DNA from: Sciurus carolinensis
Lineage: Eukaryota; Chordata; Mammalia; Rodentia; Sciuridae
Reading direction: 5' to 3'
DNA: 64,000 nucleotides
Assembly (NCBI RefSeq): GCF_902686445.1
Contig: NC_062232.1
Location: 13,933,105-13,997,104 of the forward strand
Part shown: piece by piece, positions 28,497 to 40,704 of the stretch
Layout: each line of letters begins with the position of its first letter
Numbering within the stretch: the first letter of the stretch is position 1
The notes under the pieces: generated by a model
The model's database searches: none
Told to the model about the DNA's origin: nothing
What the model saw: the letters and a program-made list of their open reading frames with translations, nothing else
Made by a program: the position numbers and the translations under genes

Positions 28497-28603
28497 CATT
28501 TGAATTCAAATGAGGGATAATGGACCTCTGAAGTTGTAATCAGTTTAAGGAAGAGAAATTAATGTAAAGCAAGGCAAATCCTGTTACTTAATGATGTTGG
28601 GTT

Positions 28604-28651
28604 TTGTTTTGTTTTGTTTTTTTGGTTTTTGTTTTGTTTTGTTTTGTTTTC
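28604..28651 (+). repeat. (TTTTG)n repeat
   Basis: Imperfect TTTTG units in tandem. Confidence 0.9.
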
Positions 28652-28847
28652 TATTTATAAAGTTCTTTTCCCCTATGGCATTTTGAAAACTTTGGTTTCT
28701 TTTACACTTGAGTGTTGTCACTTGTATGCGTTGCCAGATGCTCACTCGGTGGTTTGAGGAGGACGGGAAGAGATGTCGACCTTGTGCTCAGTGCTATGGA
28801 GAAAGCAAAGATGAACAGCTCCATGTGGGTTTCTTCTTGTTGCAGGG

Positions 28848-28949
28848 CAGGGGTCAGCAAACTTTAAATGTAAAGGGCCAGATGATAAATATTGGGGGCT
28901 CATTCAGATAAATATTTAAATAAACAGGCCAGAGTTTACTGACACTTGT
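28848..28949 (+). mobile_element. hAT-type MITE relic
   Basis: Starts CAGGGGTCAGCAAACTTTAA, continues AAAGGGCCAGATGATAAATA and ends AGAGTTTACTGACACTTG, an internally deleted Charlie-group element. Confidence 0.7.
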
Positions 28950-29126
28950 GTCATTTAGGGTAAGAAGACCTACTGAGTCATGCTCAGTCAGGGAAGCAAG
29001 AACTTAAATATTGTGGTAATTTATACATAAAATATTCTCCAGTTTTCTTTATCTTTGTAAACAAAGAGTAGGAGCTAATACTAAGCACTTTATATTCTTA
29101 AGAAGCACTGTCAAAACCAACAAACA

Positions 29127-29212
29127 GGGATGGGGATATAGCTCAGTTGGTAGAGTGCCTGCCTTGCATGCACAAGGCCCTGGGTTCAATCCCCAGCACC
29201 ACCAAAAAAAAA
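29127..29212 (+). mobile_element. ID SINE
   Basis: Near-consensus ID with A-run. AAAACC..AACAAAC occurs on both sides. Confidence 0.92.
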
Positions 29213-29394
29213 AACCTAACAAACAAAGGCACCGAGTCAACCAGTTCTTTGCTCTGTCCTTAAGTGGCATGGAAACTGTGGCCTGTGGTTTCAACTATAC
29301 CTTTATTAAGACTGAATCAAGTATCTGGGGCTTATCATTTTTTTATGTTCAAAGTACAGTGCCATGTGTTTTATTATTACATTTACTTTAAATA

Positions 29395-29560
29395 ACAACC
29401 CAGTGGAGCAGGTACTACTATTATCCCCATTTTGTAGATGAGGGGACAGGTTTTCATATTTTGCATTATCTTGCACAAGGTCACCCAGTTTGGAAGTGGC
29501 ATGCTAGGATTTGAGGCTGAATATGTTAACCCTAAAGCCCATACCCTTAACCACTAGTAA
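29395..29560 (+). repeat. MIR relic
   Basis: CCCCATTTTGTAGATGAGG and CACAAGGTCACCCAGTTTGG are MIR core wording. Confidence 0.75.
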
Positions 29561-29779
29561 ACTGCATCTCCATGTATAAAACTGACATCAAGTGCAATGG
29601 TAGTCACATTCAGATATTGTTTTCCCTTTAGTAATTCTGGTTTATGCAAGTAACTCCAAAGTCCAAATTTTCAGAAACAGTTTCCAACATAGAGCACGTA
29701 AAATTATTTGCCTGAAGGAAATCTAGGTACAAAAGTAAACACAACTTAGTTAAATGAAGGAAAGGGGGTCACACATTTG

Positions 29780-29877
29780 GGGACTGGGGATGTAGCGCAG
29801 TGGTAGGGAGCTTGCCTGGTGTGCATGAGGCCCTGGATTCAATCCCCAACACCCCAAAAGGAAAAGAAAGGGGGGAA
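29780..29877 (+). mobile_element. ID SINE
   Basis: ID body with some substitutions and an A/G-rich tail. Confidence 0.88.
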
Positions 29878-29960
29878 TAGAACATTTAGAAAAGGCTATC
29901 TATATTGATGAGGAAGTATACTAATTGGAACAGATAATAATGAATTCTCATTATGTATAA

Positions 29961-30163
29961 CTTTTTTTTTTTAAAACTGGGGATTGAACCCAAGGACTCT
30001 TTACCACTGAACTACATCCCCAACTCTTTTTTATTTTGAGACAGGCTCTCACTAAGTTGCTTAGGGGCTTACTAAGTTGCCAAGGGTATCCTTGAACTTG
30101 TCATCCTTCTGTCTGAGTCCCCTGAGTCTCTGGGATTGCAAGGGTGTACCTCTACACCCAACT
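29961..30163 (-). mobile_element. B1-dID dimeric SINE
   Basis: Reverse dimer with T-run, ID-like half and B1 end. Confidence 0.88.
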
Positions 30164-30175
30164 TAACATATTCTT

Positions 30176-30303
30176 TTTATCTTTTAGTTGTAGATGGACA
30201 CAATACCTTCATTGTATTTATTTTTATGTGGTGCTGAGGATCGAACCCAGTGCCTCACACATGCTAGGCAAGCGCTCTGCCACTGAGCTCCAACTGCAGC
30301 CCC
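30176..30303 (-). mobile_element. Long-tailed ID SINE
   Basis: Reverse copy with tail AGTTGTAGATGGACACAATA. AACATATTCTT lies at 30165-30175 and again at 30518-30528, enclosing this element together with the next one. Confidence 0.9.
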
Positions 30304-30517
30304 AACACTTTTTCGTGGGGGTACCAGGGATTGAACTCAGGGGCACTTGACCACTGAGCCACATCCCCAGCCCTATTTTGTATTTTATTTAGAGACAGAG
30401 TCTCACTGAGTTGCTTAGCACCTCCCTTTTGCTGAGGCTACCTTTGAACTCGTGATCCTCCTATCTCAGCCTCCAGGGCCGCTGGGATTACAGGCGTGCA
30501 GCACCACACCCGGCTCC
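30304..30517 (-). mobile_element. B1-dID dimeric SINE
   Basis: Reverse dimer joined directly to the preceding long-tailed ID. The pair shares one outer 11-base duplication, so one entered the tail of the other. Confidence 0.88.
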
Positions 30518-30632
30518 AACATATTCTTATCTAAAAGCTCACAACAATTTCTGTACCACCTTCCATCCCTTGTCTTCTAGCAGGTCGTAACTGATTTGAT
30601 TTGGGAATGGAAGTTTTCCTTGAAGTGGTTAA

Positions 30633-30845
30633 AAGCCCAGGATCTGGAATCAGATTGCCTGAGTGGAGTCCTGTCTTCATAAACTAAATTGCCCATGACT
30701 TGAGGCAAGATACGTAGCTTCCCTATGCTTCAGTTTCCTTACCTTTAAATGGAGACAATCATAGTACCTACCTCAGAGGGTTGTTGTGAGCATCTAATGA
30801 AATACTATAAAGCACTTAATATAGAATTTCAATAAATATTAGCTA
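30633..30845 (+). repeat. MIR relic
   Basis: TCTGGAATCAGATTGCCTGA, then CAGTTTCCTTACCTTTAAA, then GGGTTGTTGTGAG: a nearly full-length MIR. Confidence 0.8.
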
Positions 30846-31689
30846 TCAGAATATTATTGCTGTTATTTGTGTCCCAGTTGGGGAACTGAGAAGGAATGTC
30901 ACTGGATAGCTGCCAAGCACTTGTGATACATGTATCCTATATGATCTTCCTGTCAGCCCTCTAAGGTGGTGGTGGCTAAAAAAGGCCAGCTTGGAGCCAT
31001 TCTTGGAATCACAGCCCTTGTAAGCTGTTTGTTAGCAGGCCTCAGCAACCATGCCTCGAGTGAACAGAGGCAGGCTTCTGTCAGTATTTGTTCAAAGGCT
31101 CACTTTTAGGGGTGCAGTCTTCTTGGCCTCAAGAATAGATTCGTACCAGTACCTCTATCTTGAAATACCTTTGCTTTGTCCAAGTAACCTCCTCCCACAC
31201 CGAGTACCAGAATCAGCTCAGATTTTTTTTTCTTAATATTGGCAACACTTAATGCTACTTCTCTGTTCATAACATTTCATTTAATTATTTAAAAATCTGC
31301 AAAAATGTTGTGTATATTTTACCACATTTTTAAAAGAAATCCCCAAGTGTAGACCACATTCTAGCATTTCTAAAAATAAAAATAAACATGTTAAAATAAA
31401 GTAAGAGTGCGTTTTTACTGCATTATGTATTTTTAATTGAAAGTTTCTTGCACAAAAGAAATGATACTACAAACATAGTTCACGTGTTTAATAACAAGAT
31501 TCTGTTAAGCTTCACACTTCCCTCAACAATAGTTTTATTTTTTTATACATTCTGTCATGAATTTTGCTGTCAGGAGCAAATTAATTGCAGGTAAATGTTT
31601 CACAGATCTCAGTGTTTCATTGTTTATTAAATTCTGAAGTACTGAGCAGTGTCCAGTGTAAAATCCCATCTGACTTCTTTGTAGAAATT

Positions 31690-33295
31690 AAAATTTCACA
31701 TTGAAATTCAAAGAACCCAAAATAGCCAAAACAATCTTGAAGAACAAACTTGGAGGACTCACATGTCCCAATTTTAACACTTACCACAAGCTATAGTGAT
31801 GAAGACAGTGAGGTAATAGGACTGTGAAATAAACCATCCCATTTAGGATCGATCGATTGATTGACAAGGATGCCAAAAGCATTCAAAGGGAAAAGGACAG
31901 TCTTCAACAAGTGGTACTGGGACAACTGAATATCTACATTCAAAAGAATGGAGTTAGGCCACTACTTGATAACATACACAAAAACTAGCTCAAAATGGAT
32001 CAGAGACTTGAACGTAAAAGGTAGAATTATAAAACTTTTAGAAGAGAACATAGGAGTGATTCTTCATAACCTTGCATCTGGCAATGGTTTCTCAATAACA
32101 CCAAAAGAACTAGCAAGCAAAAAAAAATAATAAATTGGACTTCATTAATATTTAAAAATGCTTCCAAATTAATTAAAATTTAAAATTTATGCTTCCAAGA
32201 ATTCCATCTGGAGAGGAACAAAAGACCTAGAGTGGGACAAATAGTTGCAAGTCATATTTGATAAGGGAATTGTATCTAGATATACAAAGAACTCTTATAT
32301 CTCAATTATAAGATGATTTTAAAATGAGCAAAGAATCTGAGTAGACATTTCTCCAAAGATGTACAAATGGCCAGTAAACATGAAAAGATGCTCAAGATCA
32401 TGTCATTAGGGAAAAGCAAATCAAAGCCACGATGAAACATCACCACATGTACTAGAATGTCATGGAAAACAGACAATAAGCTTGAGGATGTGGAGAAATT
32501 GGACACCTCGTATATTGCTGGTGGAAACGGCAAATGGTGTAGCCAATTGGGGAAGTAGCTCCTCAGAAGGTTAAACGTAGACTCACTATGTGACCCAGCA
32601 ATTCTGCTCTCAGGTTTATACCCAGGATAAACGAAAGCATACATCCACACAAACTCACATGTGTATGTTCATAGCAGCATTATTCATAATAGCCAAAAAG
32701 TGGAAACAACACAAAGGTTCATTGAGGATGATCGATAAATGACAATGTATATCCATACAATGGAAGGGTATTCGGCAATAAAAAGGAGTAAAGTACTGAT
32801 ACATACTACAAAGATGAGCTTTCAAAACACTGCTACAAGAAAGAAGCCAGTCACAAACTGCCACATATTGTATGATTCCATTATATAGAGATAATCCAGT
32901 GTAAGGAAATCTGTGTAGAAATAGAAAATGGAGCCACACCTGTAATTTCAGCAACTTGGGAGGCTGAGGCAGGAATGCAAGTTCAAGACCCGCCTCAGCA
33001 ACTTAGCAAGGCCTTGTCTTTTAAAAAAGGCAGGGTGGGGATGCGACTCAGTGGTTAAGTGGCCTTGGGTTCAATCCCTGGTGCCAAAAAAAAAAGAAAA
33101 TGAGTTAGTAGTTACCTAGACCTGGGTGGTGCCTAATGGGTGCAGGGCTTTTCTTTGGGATAATGAAAATAGTGCAAAGTTGCCTGTGATGGTTGCACAA
33201 CTTAAATCATTGAATTGCACACTAAATGAATGGGTGAGGATTGGATGATATATGGACTTTATCTCAATAAAACTATTACAAAACAAAAATTTCTA
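31690..33295 (+). mobile_element. L1 LINE 3' fragment with SINE insertion
   Basis: End of an old L1 ORF2 plus 3' UTR. ORF2-derived wording runs from about 31700 to 32330, with stops and frameshifts. The 3' UTR continues to the terminal CTCAATAAAACTATTA near 33275, broken by the B1-dID at 32934-33095. Not capable of movement. Confidence 0.85.
32934..33095 (+). mobile_element. B1-dID dimeric SINE inside L1
   Basis: Dimer with a 5'-shortened B1 half, ending in an A-run and splitting the L1 3' UTR. Confidence 0.88.
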
Positions 33296-33506
33296 ACATG
33301 AGCAGTTATTTGAAGAATGTTTACCCAGTCTTCATGCTGTTTTGGTCTTTCCTTCTTCCCTAAAGTATATTCTTGCTTGCCTTCTGAATTTGATGATGCC
33401 GGTTGTGAAAGCCCTTAACTCTTAAGCTACTGCAATTTTCTCTGACAATCTGTTTATAATTTTCTTATAACCTTTCATTAATTCAGTTTTTCAAATAAAG
33501 GTTTTT

Positions 33507-33693
33507 GCCAGGTGCAATGACAAAACACCTATAAAACCAGCAGCTTGGGAGGCAAAGGCAGGAGCATCACAAGTATGAGGCCAGCCTCAGCAACTTAGTA
33601 AAAATTTGTCTCAAATAAAAAAGAAACAAAAAGTCTGGGATGTAGTTCAGTGGTAAAGGGCCCCTGGGTTCAATCCCCAGTTACATACCACCC
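33507..33693 (+). mobile_element. B1-dID dimeric SINE
   Basis: GCCAGGTGCAATGACAAAAC start, then the ID-like half ending CCCCAGTTACATACCACC. Somewhat diverged. Confidence 0.85.
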
Positions 33694-35321
33694 AAATAAT
33701 AAGAGTCTTTGTTCAGACATTCTGTCCAAAATGGATTTGTCAATGTGTCCTAAGGCCAGGAATGACCCCCCACCCCACAAGTGGTCTGTTTCTGTTTATA
33801 TTTGGGAGAAGACTGAGTAAGAGAAAGCATTTTTCCAGGTTCAGGTATATGGCATGAGGATTTAAAAGATACTAGGTTGGGTATAAAGGTGACCTGAGCC
33901 CCAAAACACCAGGGAGGAGATTTGGGACTTTTAGGAACCTGCCTGTACACAGAGGAGATGAATGTGATATCTGGGATCATGTTAGAATGAGTCCGTCCAC
34001 TGGCCTTGGTGTTTGAAAATGAAAAATAACTCAGAAATGAGCTGCTAGCAAAGTTTATGCTGGTCCAGGATGTTCTCTGATTCCCCAATCTCTTGGAAGG
34101 GTCCTCACCCTCTGATCCAACCCCTCTCAGCTCCTACTTTCTGTGTACCTCTACCCACCCCTGACCTCCATGTTAATAGCCTCTTCCAGGAAAGGGCCTG
34201 GAACTCAGGCTGAGCTACACTGCCTAATGAGCTCTAGCAAGAGAAGGCCAGGTCAGACCTGCTCCTTTCCAAAGAGGTGTCAAATGTCAGGGGCAGGTGG
34301 GTTTGGATGGCACGAGGCATGGGTTGGAGGGGGAAAAACCTCCAGGGTAAAAGCTGCATGATCCTTTTTATGTTAGGAGCCCTGACCACTTCCTACAAAG
34401 CAGGCAGTCAATTAATAGGCCACTTCCAAGTGACTCCTGGGTCAGCTGTTGTCAAAATATGTTTCTTGAAAACCAGTAGCCCAAGATAAGGAAATTCTGA
34501 TGTGTTGTGGTTATTTGGGGTTCCTAAACATAGGAGACCTGCTACTTAGGTGTTCAGAGTGCCCCTTGCATTCAACTAATGGTGACCACAGACCTGGGTA
34601 GTTTGCCTGAATATATTGCAGAATGGAGCATATGTAATGGGAGCTCTGGACCCTCCCCAATTCCTGTGTTCTTGAGGCTAAAACTCTACCCCACCCCACC
34701 CCACAAGGTGAAAACTGAACAGGGAGGTTTTCCTACCTCGAACATGTAGTTGTTTGTTATGTACAGGAATCGCAGAGACCAGGACCATTGTGGGGCATGC
34801 CATAGGCTCCCATCTACCTCATTTATGCTGCCACCCAGTCACCCACATAACCTTCAACTCCCTCTCAAGTCTTCAAGGCCATGATTGAATGAAAATTAAC
34901 TGCAAGCCTGCTCCCCTTCAGCATTCAAGCAAAGTCTAACAAAACTCTATGTTCCTGTTTTGAATATGGTCGAGCAAAAAAGACTTTTCAAATGATCAGG
35001 GCTGCTTTGTATTCCCCTGGAACTGCACCTTTCACAGTGTCACCAAGACAAAGAGAGAGGGAGCAAGAGGGAAGACAGCAATTTACCCTTGCAAACTTAA
35101 GCTTTTGTAAGAACACGGGTTTGGGGGATATTTTCTTCGTTCTTATTTTCTTTGGCCCTCAGTGGGGGGAAGAGTTCATTTTCTTTCATTGGAAACTATC
35201 GCTTTTTAAAAACAAATATTCTCTACCCAGCTCTGCATTTAAAAGTGCTTGTAAAACACAGCCCTGTGCCAAGGGACCCCCACACCCGCTCTGCCCCAGG
35301 GCAGGGCGAGTCGCGCTGGCA

Positions 35322-35474
<153 letters not shown>

Positions 35475-35691
35475 CTAGAGAGAGGGAGGAAATCCCGTCA
35501 TCACTACATCGGGGGAGGAAAAAAGAAACGCAACTACTATCTGGAGCCAGCCCCAACTTTGAACTATGGAAAATCTTAGAAAGTAGTTAAGAGTACAAAG
35601 AATTTATAGGTATCCCGTAAAATCTGACCTTTAATAATTGTCAGCACCTACATGTTTGGGGCTTTTCTGAATATATGAAGACTTTTGGAAC

Positions 35692-35982
35692 TACACCATC
35701 CAATGTGATAGCCAGTAGTAGCAGCTCTTTAAATTTATACGAATTAACATTAGATGAAAATTCAGTTTCTCAGTCACTTTGTGTGTGTCACTAAGGATAA
35801 AACCCAGAGCCACATTCATGCTAGGCAAATGTTCTACAAATGAGCTGCACCCCCAACCCCTATTAGTCACATTTCAAGTGGTCAATACCTACGTATGACA
35901 GATGGCTCATATTGGACAGCACAGATATGAATGTTTCCATTATGGCAGAAAGTCCTATTGGGTGGCATTGAAAGAAAGTACC
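35692..35982 (+). mobile_element. hAT-type MITE split by ID
   Basis: Left part ACTACACCATCCAATGTGAT and right part CACATTTCAAGTGG..TATTGGACAGCACAG belong to one Charlie-group element. The reverse ID at 35783-35861 separates them. Confidence 0.65.
35783..35861 (-). mobile_element. ID SINE (diverged)
   Basis: Reverse ID body ending GAGCTGCACCCCCAACCCC, nested in the hAT relic. Confidence 0.8.
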
Positions 35983-35984
35983 TC

Positions 35985-36172
35985 TTCCCGGACATGATGG
36001 GACTACTTGGGAGGATAAGGCAGAAGGATCGCAAATTTGACCCCAGGCTCAGCAACTTAGTGAAACCCTATCCCCTATCCCCAAAAATGGAAAGGTCTGG
36101 AGATGTAGCTCAGTGGTAAAGCACCCCTGGATTAAATCCCCAGTATCAAAAAAAAAAAAAAAAAAAAAAAAA
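35985..36172 (+). mobile_element. B1-dID dimeric SINE
   Basis: Dimer with shortened B1 half and A-run of about 26. Confidence 0.88.
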
Positions 36173-36520
36173 AGCCTTTTGAATCTTACCGTCAGTTGTG
36201 TTTTTATCCTCTGCATTTTGACAAGACAGTTTGAAAAGGCCTATATCACACAAGAAAAATGTTCCCATGTTTCAAAGGTATCCAGAATGGACTCAAGGAA
36301 AAACTTATGCCTGGCTCTGAAGCTGTGAACCAAAGCTGAAATGTGTGTTCCTACCTTGATACTAGTGACAAGTATCTTTTAGACTTGAAAAAATATTTTA
36401 AAAAACAGATAAAAACTGGAAGGAAAATGCTGGAAAGAGGAAGGTGGTATCATAGTAGAAAAAGAAAAAAGGGTTTGATGCTTAGTGTTTTCAGGAAGTT
36501 GCATAAAAAGGTGCAATGGA

Positions 36521-36729
36521 GCCAGGTGCAGTGGTGCGCGTCTATAATCCCAGTGCCTCGGGAGGCTGAGGCAGGAGGATGGCAAGTTCAAAGCCAGCCT
36601 CAGCAACAAGGCCCTTAGCAACTAAGTGAGACCCTGTCTCTAAATAAAATACAAAATAGGGCTGGGGATGTGGCTCAGTGGTCAAATGCCCCCGAGTTGA
36701 ATCCCTAGCACCTCCCCCCCAAAAAAAAG
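36521..36729 (+). mobile_element. B1-dID dimeric SINE
   Basis: Near-consensus dimer (GCCAGGTGCAGTGGTGCGCG start). Flanks AAAAGGTGCAATG and AAAAGGTATAATG match with two differences. Confidence 0.92.
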
Positions 36730-37495
36730 GTATAATGAATGTTTGACAGTATTTCCAAAGAAATCATCCTTTGTACTCTTTCCAGAGTGGTAGTGTTCTC
36801 TCCCATGACACGGGAACATTTCATTTCCTTCTGAGATAATCTGAAAAAAATGTGACTACTGCATTTGGCCTTAAACATCCACAAACCAAGGCAGGCCTTA
36901 TCTCATTCTTGACAAAGGTGCCAAAAACATATTGGAGGAAAGACAGCCTCTTTAACAAATGGTGTTGGGAAAACTGGATATCCATATGTAAAAGACTGAA
37001 ACTAGATCCCTGTCTCCCATTCTGTACAAAAGTCAACTCAAAATGGATCAAAGACCTAGGAATTAGACCAGAAACTATGCAACTACTAGAAGAAAACACA
37101 AGGGAAACACTTGAAGACATAGGCACAGGCAAAGACTTCCTGAATTGTTCCAATGGCTTAGGAAATAATAGCAAGAATCAACAAATGGGATTGCAGCATA
37201 TTAAAAAACTTCTGCACAGCAAAGGAAACAATTAAGAAAGTAAAGAGACAGCCTACAGAATGGGAGAAAATCCTTGGCACCTACTCTTCCCACAGAGGAC
37301 TTACATTCAGAATATATAAAGAACTCAAAAAACACCAAAAAATAAAAAAAAAAAAAATTACCCAATCAATAAATAGGCAAATGAACTAAACAGACAAACC
37401 CTTCCCAAAAGAAGACAAATGGCCAGCAATTTTATGAAAAAAAAAAAGTTAAATATCATTAGTCATCAGAGAAATGCAAATCAAAACTACATTGA

Positions 37496-37712
37496 GCCAG
37501 GTGTGGTGGCCCATGCCTGTAATCCCAGTGGCTCAGGAGCCTGAGGCAGGAGGATCACTAGTTCAAAGTCAGCCTCAGCAACTTAGTGAGGCCCTAAGCA
37601 AGTCAGTGAGACCCTGTCTCTAAATAAAATAACAAAAATGGGCTGGGGATGTGACTCAGTGGTTAAGCGTCCCTGAGTTCAATCCCCGGTACCAGAAAAA
37701 AAAAAACAAAAA
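37496..37712 (+). mobile_element. B1-dID dimeric SINE inside L1
   Basis: Near-consensus dimer interrupting L1 between CAAATCAAAACTACATT and its continuation CTAAGAGTTCATCTCATCC. Confidence 0.92.
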
Positions 37713-38060
37713 AACTAAGAGTTCATCTCATCCTAGCCACTATGGGGGTCAGTATGGAGGTCAAAAAACTAAAAATAGAACTGCCATAGAATTCAGCTAA
37801 AGCATTACTGGATATATATCTAAAAGAATTAAAGTCAGCATACTTATAGAGATACCTGCATACCCATTTTTATTGAGGCACTATTCAAAATAGATAAGTA
37901 TTGGTGCCCATCAACAGATAAATGTATAAAGAAAATATGTATATACACAATGGAGTATTATTCAGTCATAAAGAATGAAATTATGTCATTAGCAGGAAAA
38001 TGGGTGGAACTGGAGGATATCATGTTGAGTGAAAGAAGCCACACTCAAAAAGACAAGTAT

Positions 38061-38155
38061 TGGGCTGCAGGTGTAGCTCTGTGTTAGAGCACCTGCCTAA
38101 TATGCATAAGGCCCTGAGTTTCCATTCCCAGCACCACCAAAATAAATAAATAAAT
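38061..38155 (+). mobile_element. ID SINE inside L1
   Basis: ID body with AATA-repeat tail. Confidence 0.88.
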
Positions 38156-38159
38156 GAAA

Positions 38160-38345
38160 GCCAGGCATGGTGGCACACGCCTGTAATCCCAGCAATTCAG
38201 GAGGCTGAGGCAGGAGGATCATGACTTCAAAGCCAGCCTTAGCAATTTAATGAGGCCCTAAACAACTCAGTGTCAAAAAGGTGTGGGGATATGGCTCATT
38301 GCTTAAGTACCCATGGGTTCAATCCCTGGTACCAATAAACAAAAA
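38160..38345 (+). mobile_element. B1-dID dimeric SINE inside L1
   Basis: GCCAGGCATGGTGGCACACG start, placed directly in the tail of the preceding ID. Confidence 0.9.
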
Positions 38346-38764
38346 ACCAAACAAATAAATAAATGACATGTTTTCTCTCATGTGAAATCTAAGAAGAAAA
38401 AATAAAGGTGACATGAGAAGGGAGAATATTAAGAAGAAGGATATTGGGGAGAGGGAAGAGAAAGGGTGGATAATGAAGGGGTAAAAATGATCAAAATGTG
38501 TTATATGCATGTATGACTATGACATAACGACACTAATATGTACTAAAAAAATTTTTAAAAAAACAGAACAGGCCTTATCTGTCATGATCTTGCCTTTCCT
38601 CCAGTAGCAACGCCCCACACTATGCTCTCTCAGTTGTTTGTCCTGGAGTTATTCAAATCAGGAACCAAATATAGAGGGGACTATGGAACAGGCCCCACCA
38701 GCTTGTACAAATGCCAGAGGTGAGTGCCTCTTTCAAAGAACAATGACTATCCAGACCTTCAGAA

Positions 38765-39066
38765 GCACAGGGCTTTGATATAGTGGATGCTTATCCAAAA
38801 TAAGGGAGGGTGGGGAGGGCAAGAATAGAGGTCCACTGGGTTAAACAAAAGGGAATGAAGGGAAGGCGGGGGCGATAGGAGAGATAGTAGATTTAATCAG
38901 ACATAACTTTCCTAGCCTTGTATTTGAATACATGACCAGGGTATCTCTATATCATGTACAACCACAAGAATTGGATCCTAATTAGAATAAGTAATACTCC
39001 ATGTATGATAATATGCCAAAATACATTCTACTGTCATGTATAACTCAAAAATTACAAATAAAAAGC
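38765..39066 (+). mobile_element. L1 3' end
   Basis: GGAGGGTGGGGAGGGCAAGA, then CATTCTACTGTCATGTATAA and AATTACAAATAAAA: the 3' terminus of a rodent-lineage L1, separate from the one upstream. Confidence 0.75.
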
Positions 39067-39846
39067 ACAGGACTTGAAAGAGAATCCTAATATCTCTTGA
39101 AAAAGCCAATTAATAAGACCAAAAATGAACTTAGATGTCCAAGTATCAAGATAGGTTTTCCTGTTTTGTTCAAACTCCTTGAAACCTCACCCATAAATGT
39201 CTTGCTGTGCAGATTGTGATCAGACTACAAAGCCTTCTGATTCTCAGCCATACAGGTCTACTTAACCTGGTCAAATGTCAAAATGAACCTGGGTAATTCC
39301 TTACTCTTAGGCAAAATAATGGTTAACATTTCCAAACAGGTAGTGAGTTTTTAATTCATTTTTGTTCATTTCAAACATACATAGTCAAGAGTATAATGTG
39401 TTCAGTTTATGATAAAGAAAACTTTGGTCTCAGTTCTCAAAGATTAATAGGATTGCCCAAAGGTTTAAGTGTCTGTGCTTGCACTGGGGGAATCCTTTTA
39501 ATAAACACGTGTGATTAGGCAGTTAACTCGCTAGGTTGTCAAAAGGTTTCCAGCATTCGATCTCAGATCAATAGTAAGGAGAGGCCATATCTATACAAAT
39601 GGATGATTATCTACCTGTGTCTATAACAGATCAAGCCAGACCCATGAAGCAAAGTGTGTTCAATGATCCAGTGAATTTGGAATAGTCCACATGGCCAGTC
39701 TTGGGTCTTCAAGCAACTATGCACTGATCAGACAAATATTTCCTTTGCCCAAAAGAGCAGCATTAATTCACAAACTTCCAGGCACTAAGGTGACAACCAG
39801 GAAAGAGCAAACTGAACTGCAGGGAAGAAGCACAGATGACCTACTA

Positions 39847-40224
<378 letters not shown>

Positions 40225-40280
40225 TCAGGGCTTTGTACCTGCCATAACCCAGGCATCTTACCCCCCGTTACCTGACCATC

Positions 40281-40699
40281 TGTTCTAGTTTGAATGTGAA
40301 GTGTCCCCCAGAAGCTCATGTTTGAGACGATGCAAGAAGGTTTAGAAGAGAAATGATTGGATTGGGAGAGCCTTTACCCAATCTGTGGCTTTATCACCTG
40401 ATGGGATTAACTGAGTGGTAATTGAAGACAGGTGGGTGTGACTGAAGGCGGTGGGGCATTGGGGGACGTGGCTTTGGGTATATGTTTGTATTTGGCAAGC
40501 GGAGTCTCTCTGCTTTCTGATCATTATGTGAGCTGCTTCTCTCTGCCATACTCTTCCACCATGTTGTTCTGTCTCACCTACAGCCCCAAGGAATGGATTG
40601 ACACCTCTGAAACAGTGAACCTCCAAATAAACTTTTCCTCCTCTACAGTTGTTCTGGTTGGGTCTTTTAGTCACAGCAGTGAAAAAGCTGACTAAAACA
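40281..40699 (+). mobile_element. Solo MaLR-type LTR
   Basis: 419 bases beginning TGTTCTAGTTTGAATGTGAA and ending GAAAAAGCTGACTAAAACA, flanked by the 5-base duplication CCATC at 40276-40280 and 40700-40704. Internal wording (TTCCACCATGTTGTTCTGTC, AATAAACTTTTCCTCC) is that of ERVL-MaLR LTRs and includes their poly(A) signal. It lies antisense to RS1 with no internal viral region. Confidence 0.85.
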
Positions 40700-40704
40700 C
40701 CATC

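Larger units (their letters stand above)
28376..35321. other. Convergent intergenic region and RS1 3' UTR
   Basis: Lies between the CDKL5 poly(A) site and the RS1 stop. Human RS1 has a 3' UTR of about 2.3 kb, so roughly 33000-35321 is probably transcribed from the - strand. I could not find a clear AATAAA in that orientation there. Contents are an A-run at 28468-28496, a TTTTG repeat, a hAT fossil, MIRs, SINEs and an L1 3' end. 33710-35321 has no recognised repeat, fitting UTR sequence. Confidence 0.6.
36843..38575 (+). mobile_element. L1 LINE 3' fragment with three SINEs
   Basis: ORF2 end and 3' UTR of a younger L1 than the one at 31690. An intact stretch of about 120 codons of the ORF2 end runs from 36852 to 37235 before a stop. 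The rest is broken by SINEs at 37496, 38061 and 38160. It is 5'-truncated and inactive. Confidence 0.88.

Noticed and set aside
32306..32954. Two - strand frames of 114 and 99 codons
   Set aside because: Antisense of L1 3' sequence.
36852..37235. 127-codon open frame in RS1 intron 5
   Set aside because: It is the end of an L1 ORF2, 5'-truncated and broken by SINEs, so it is not a host gene and not active.
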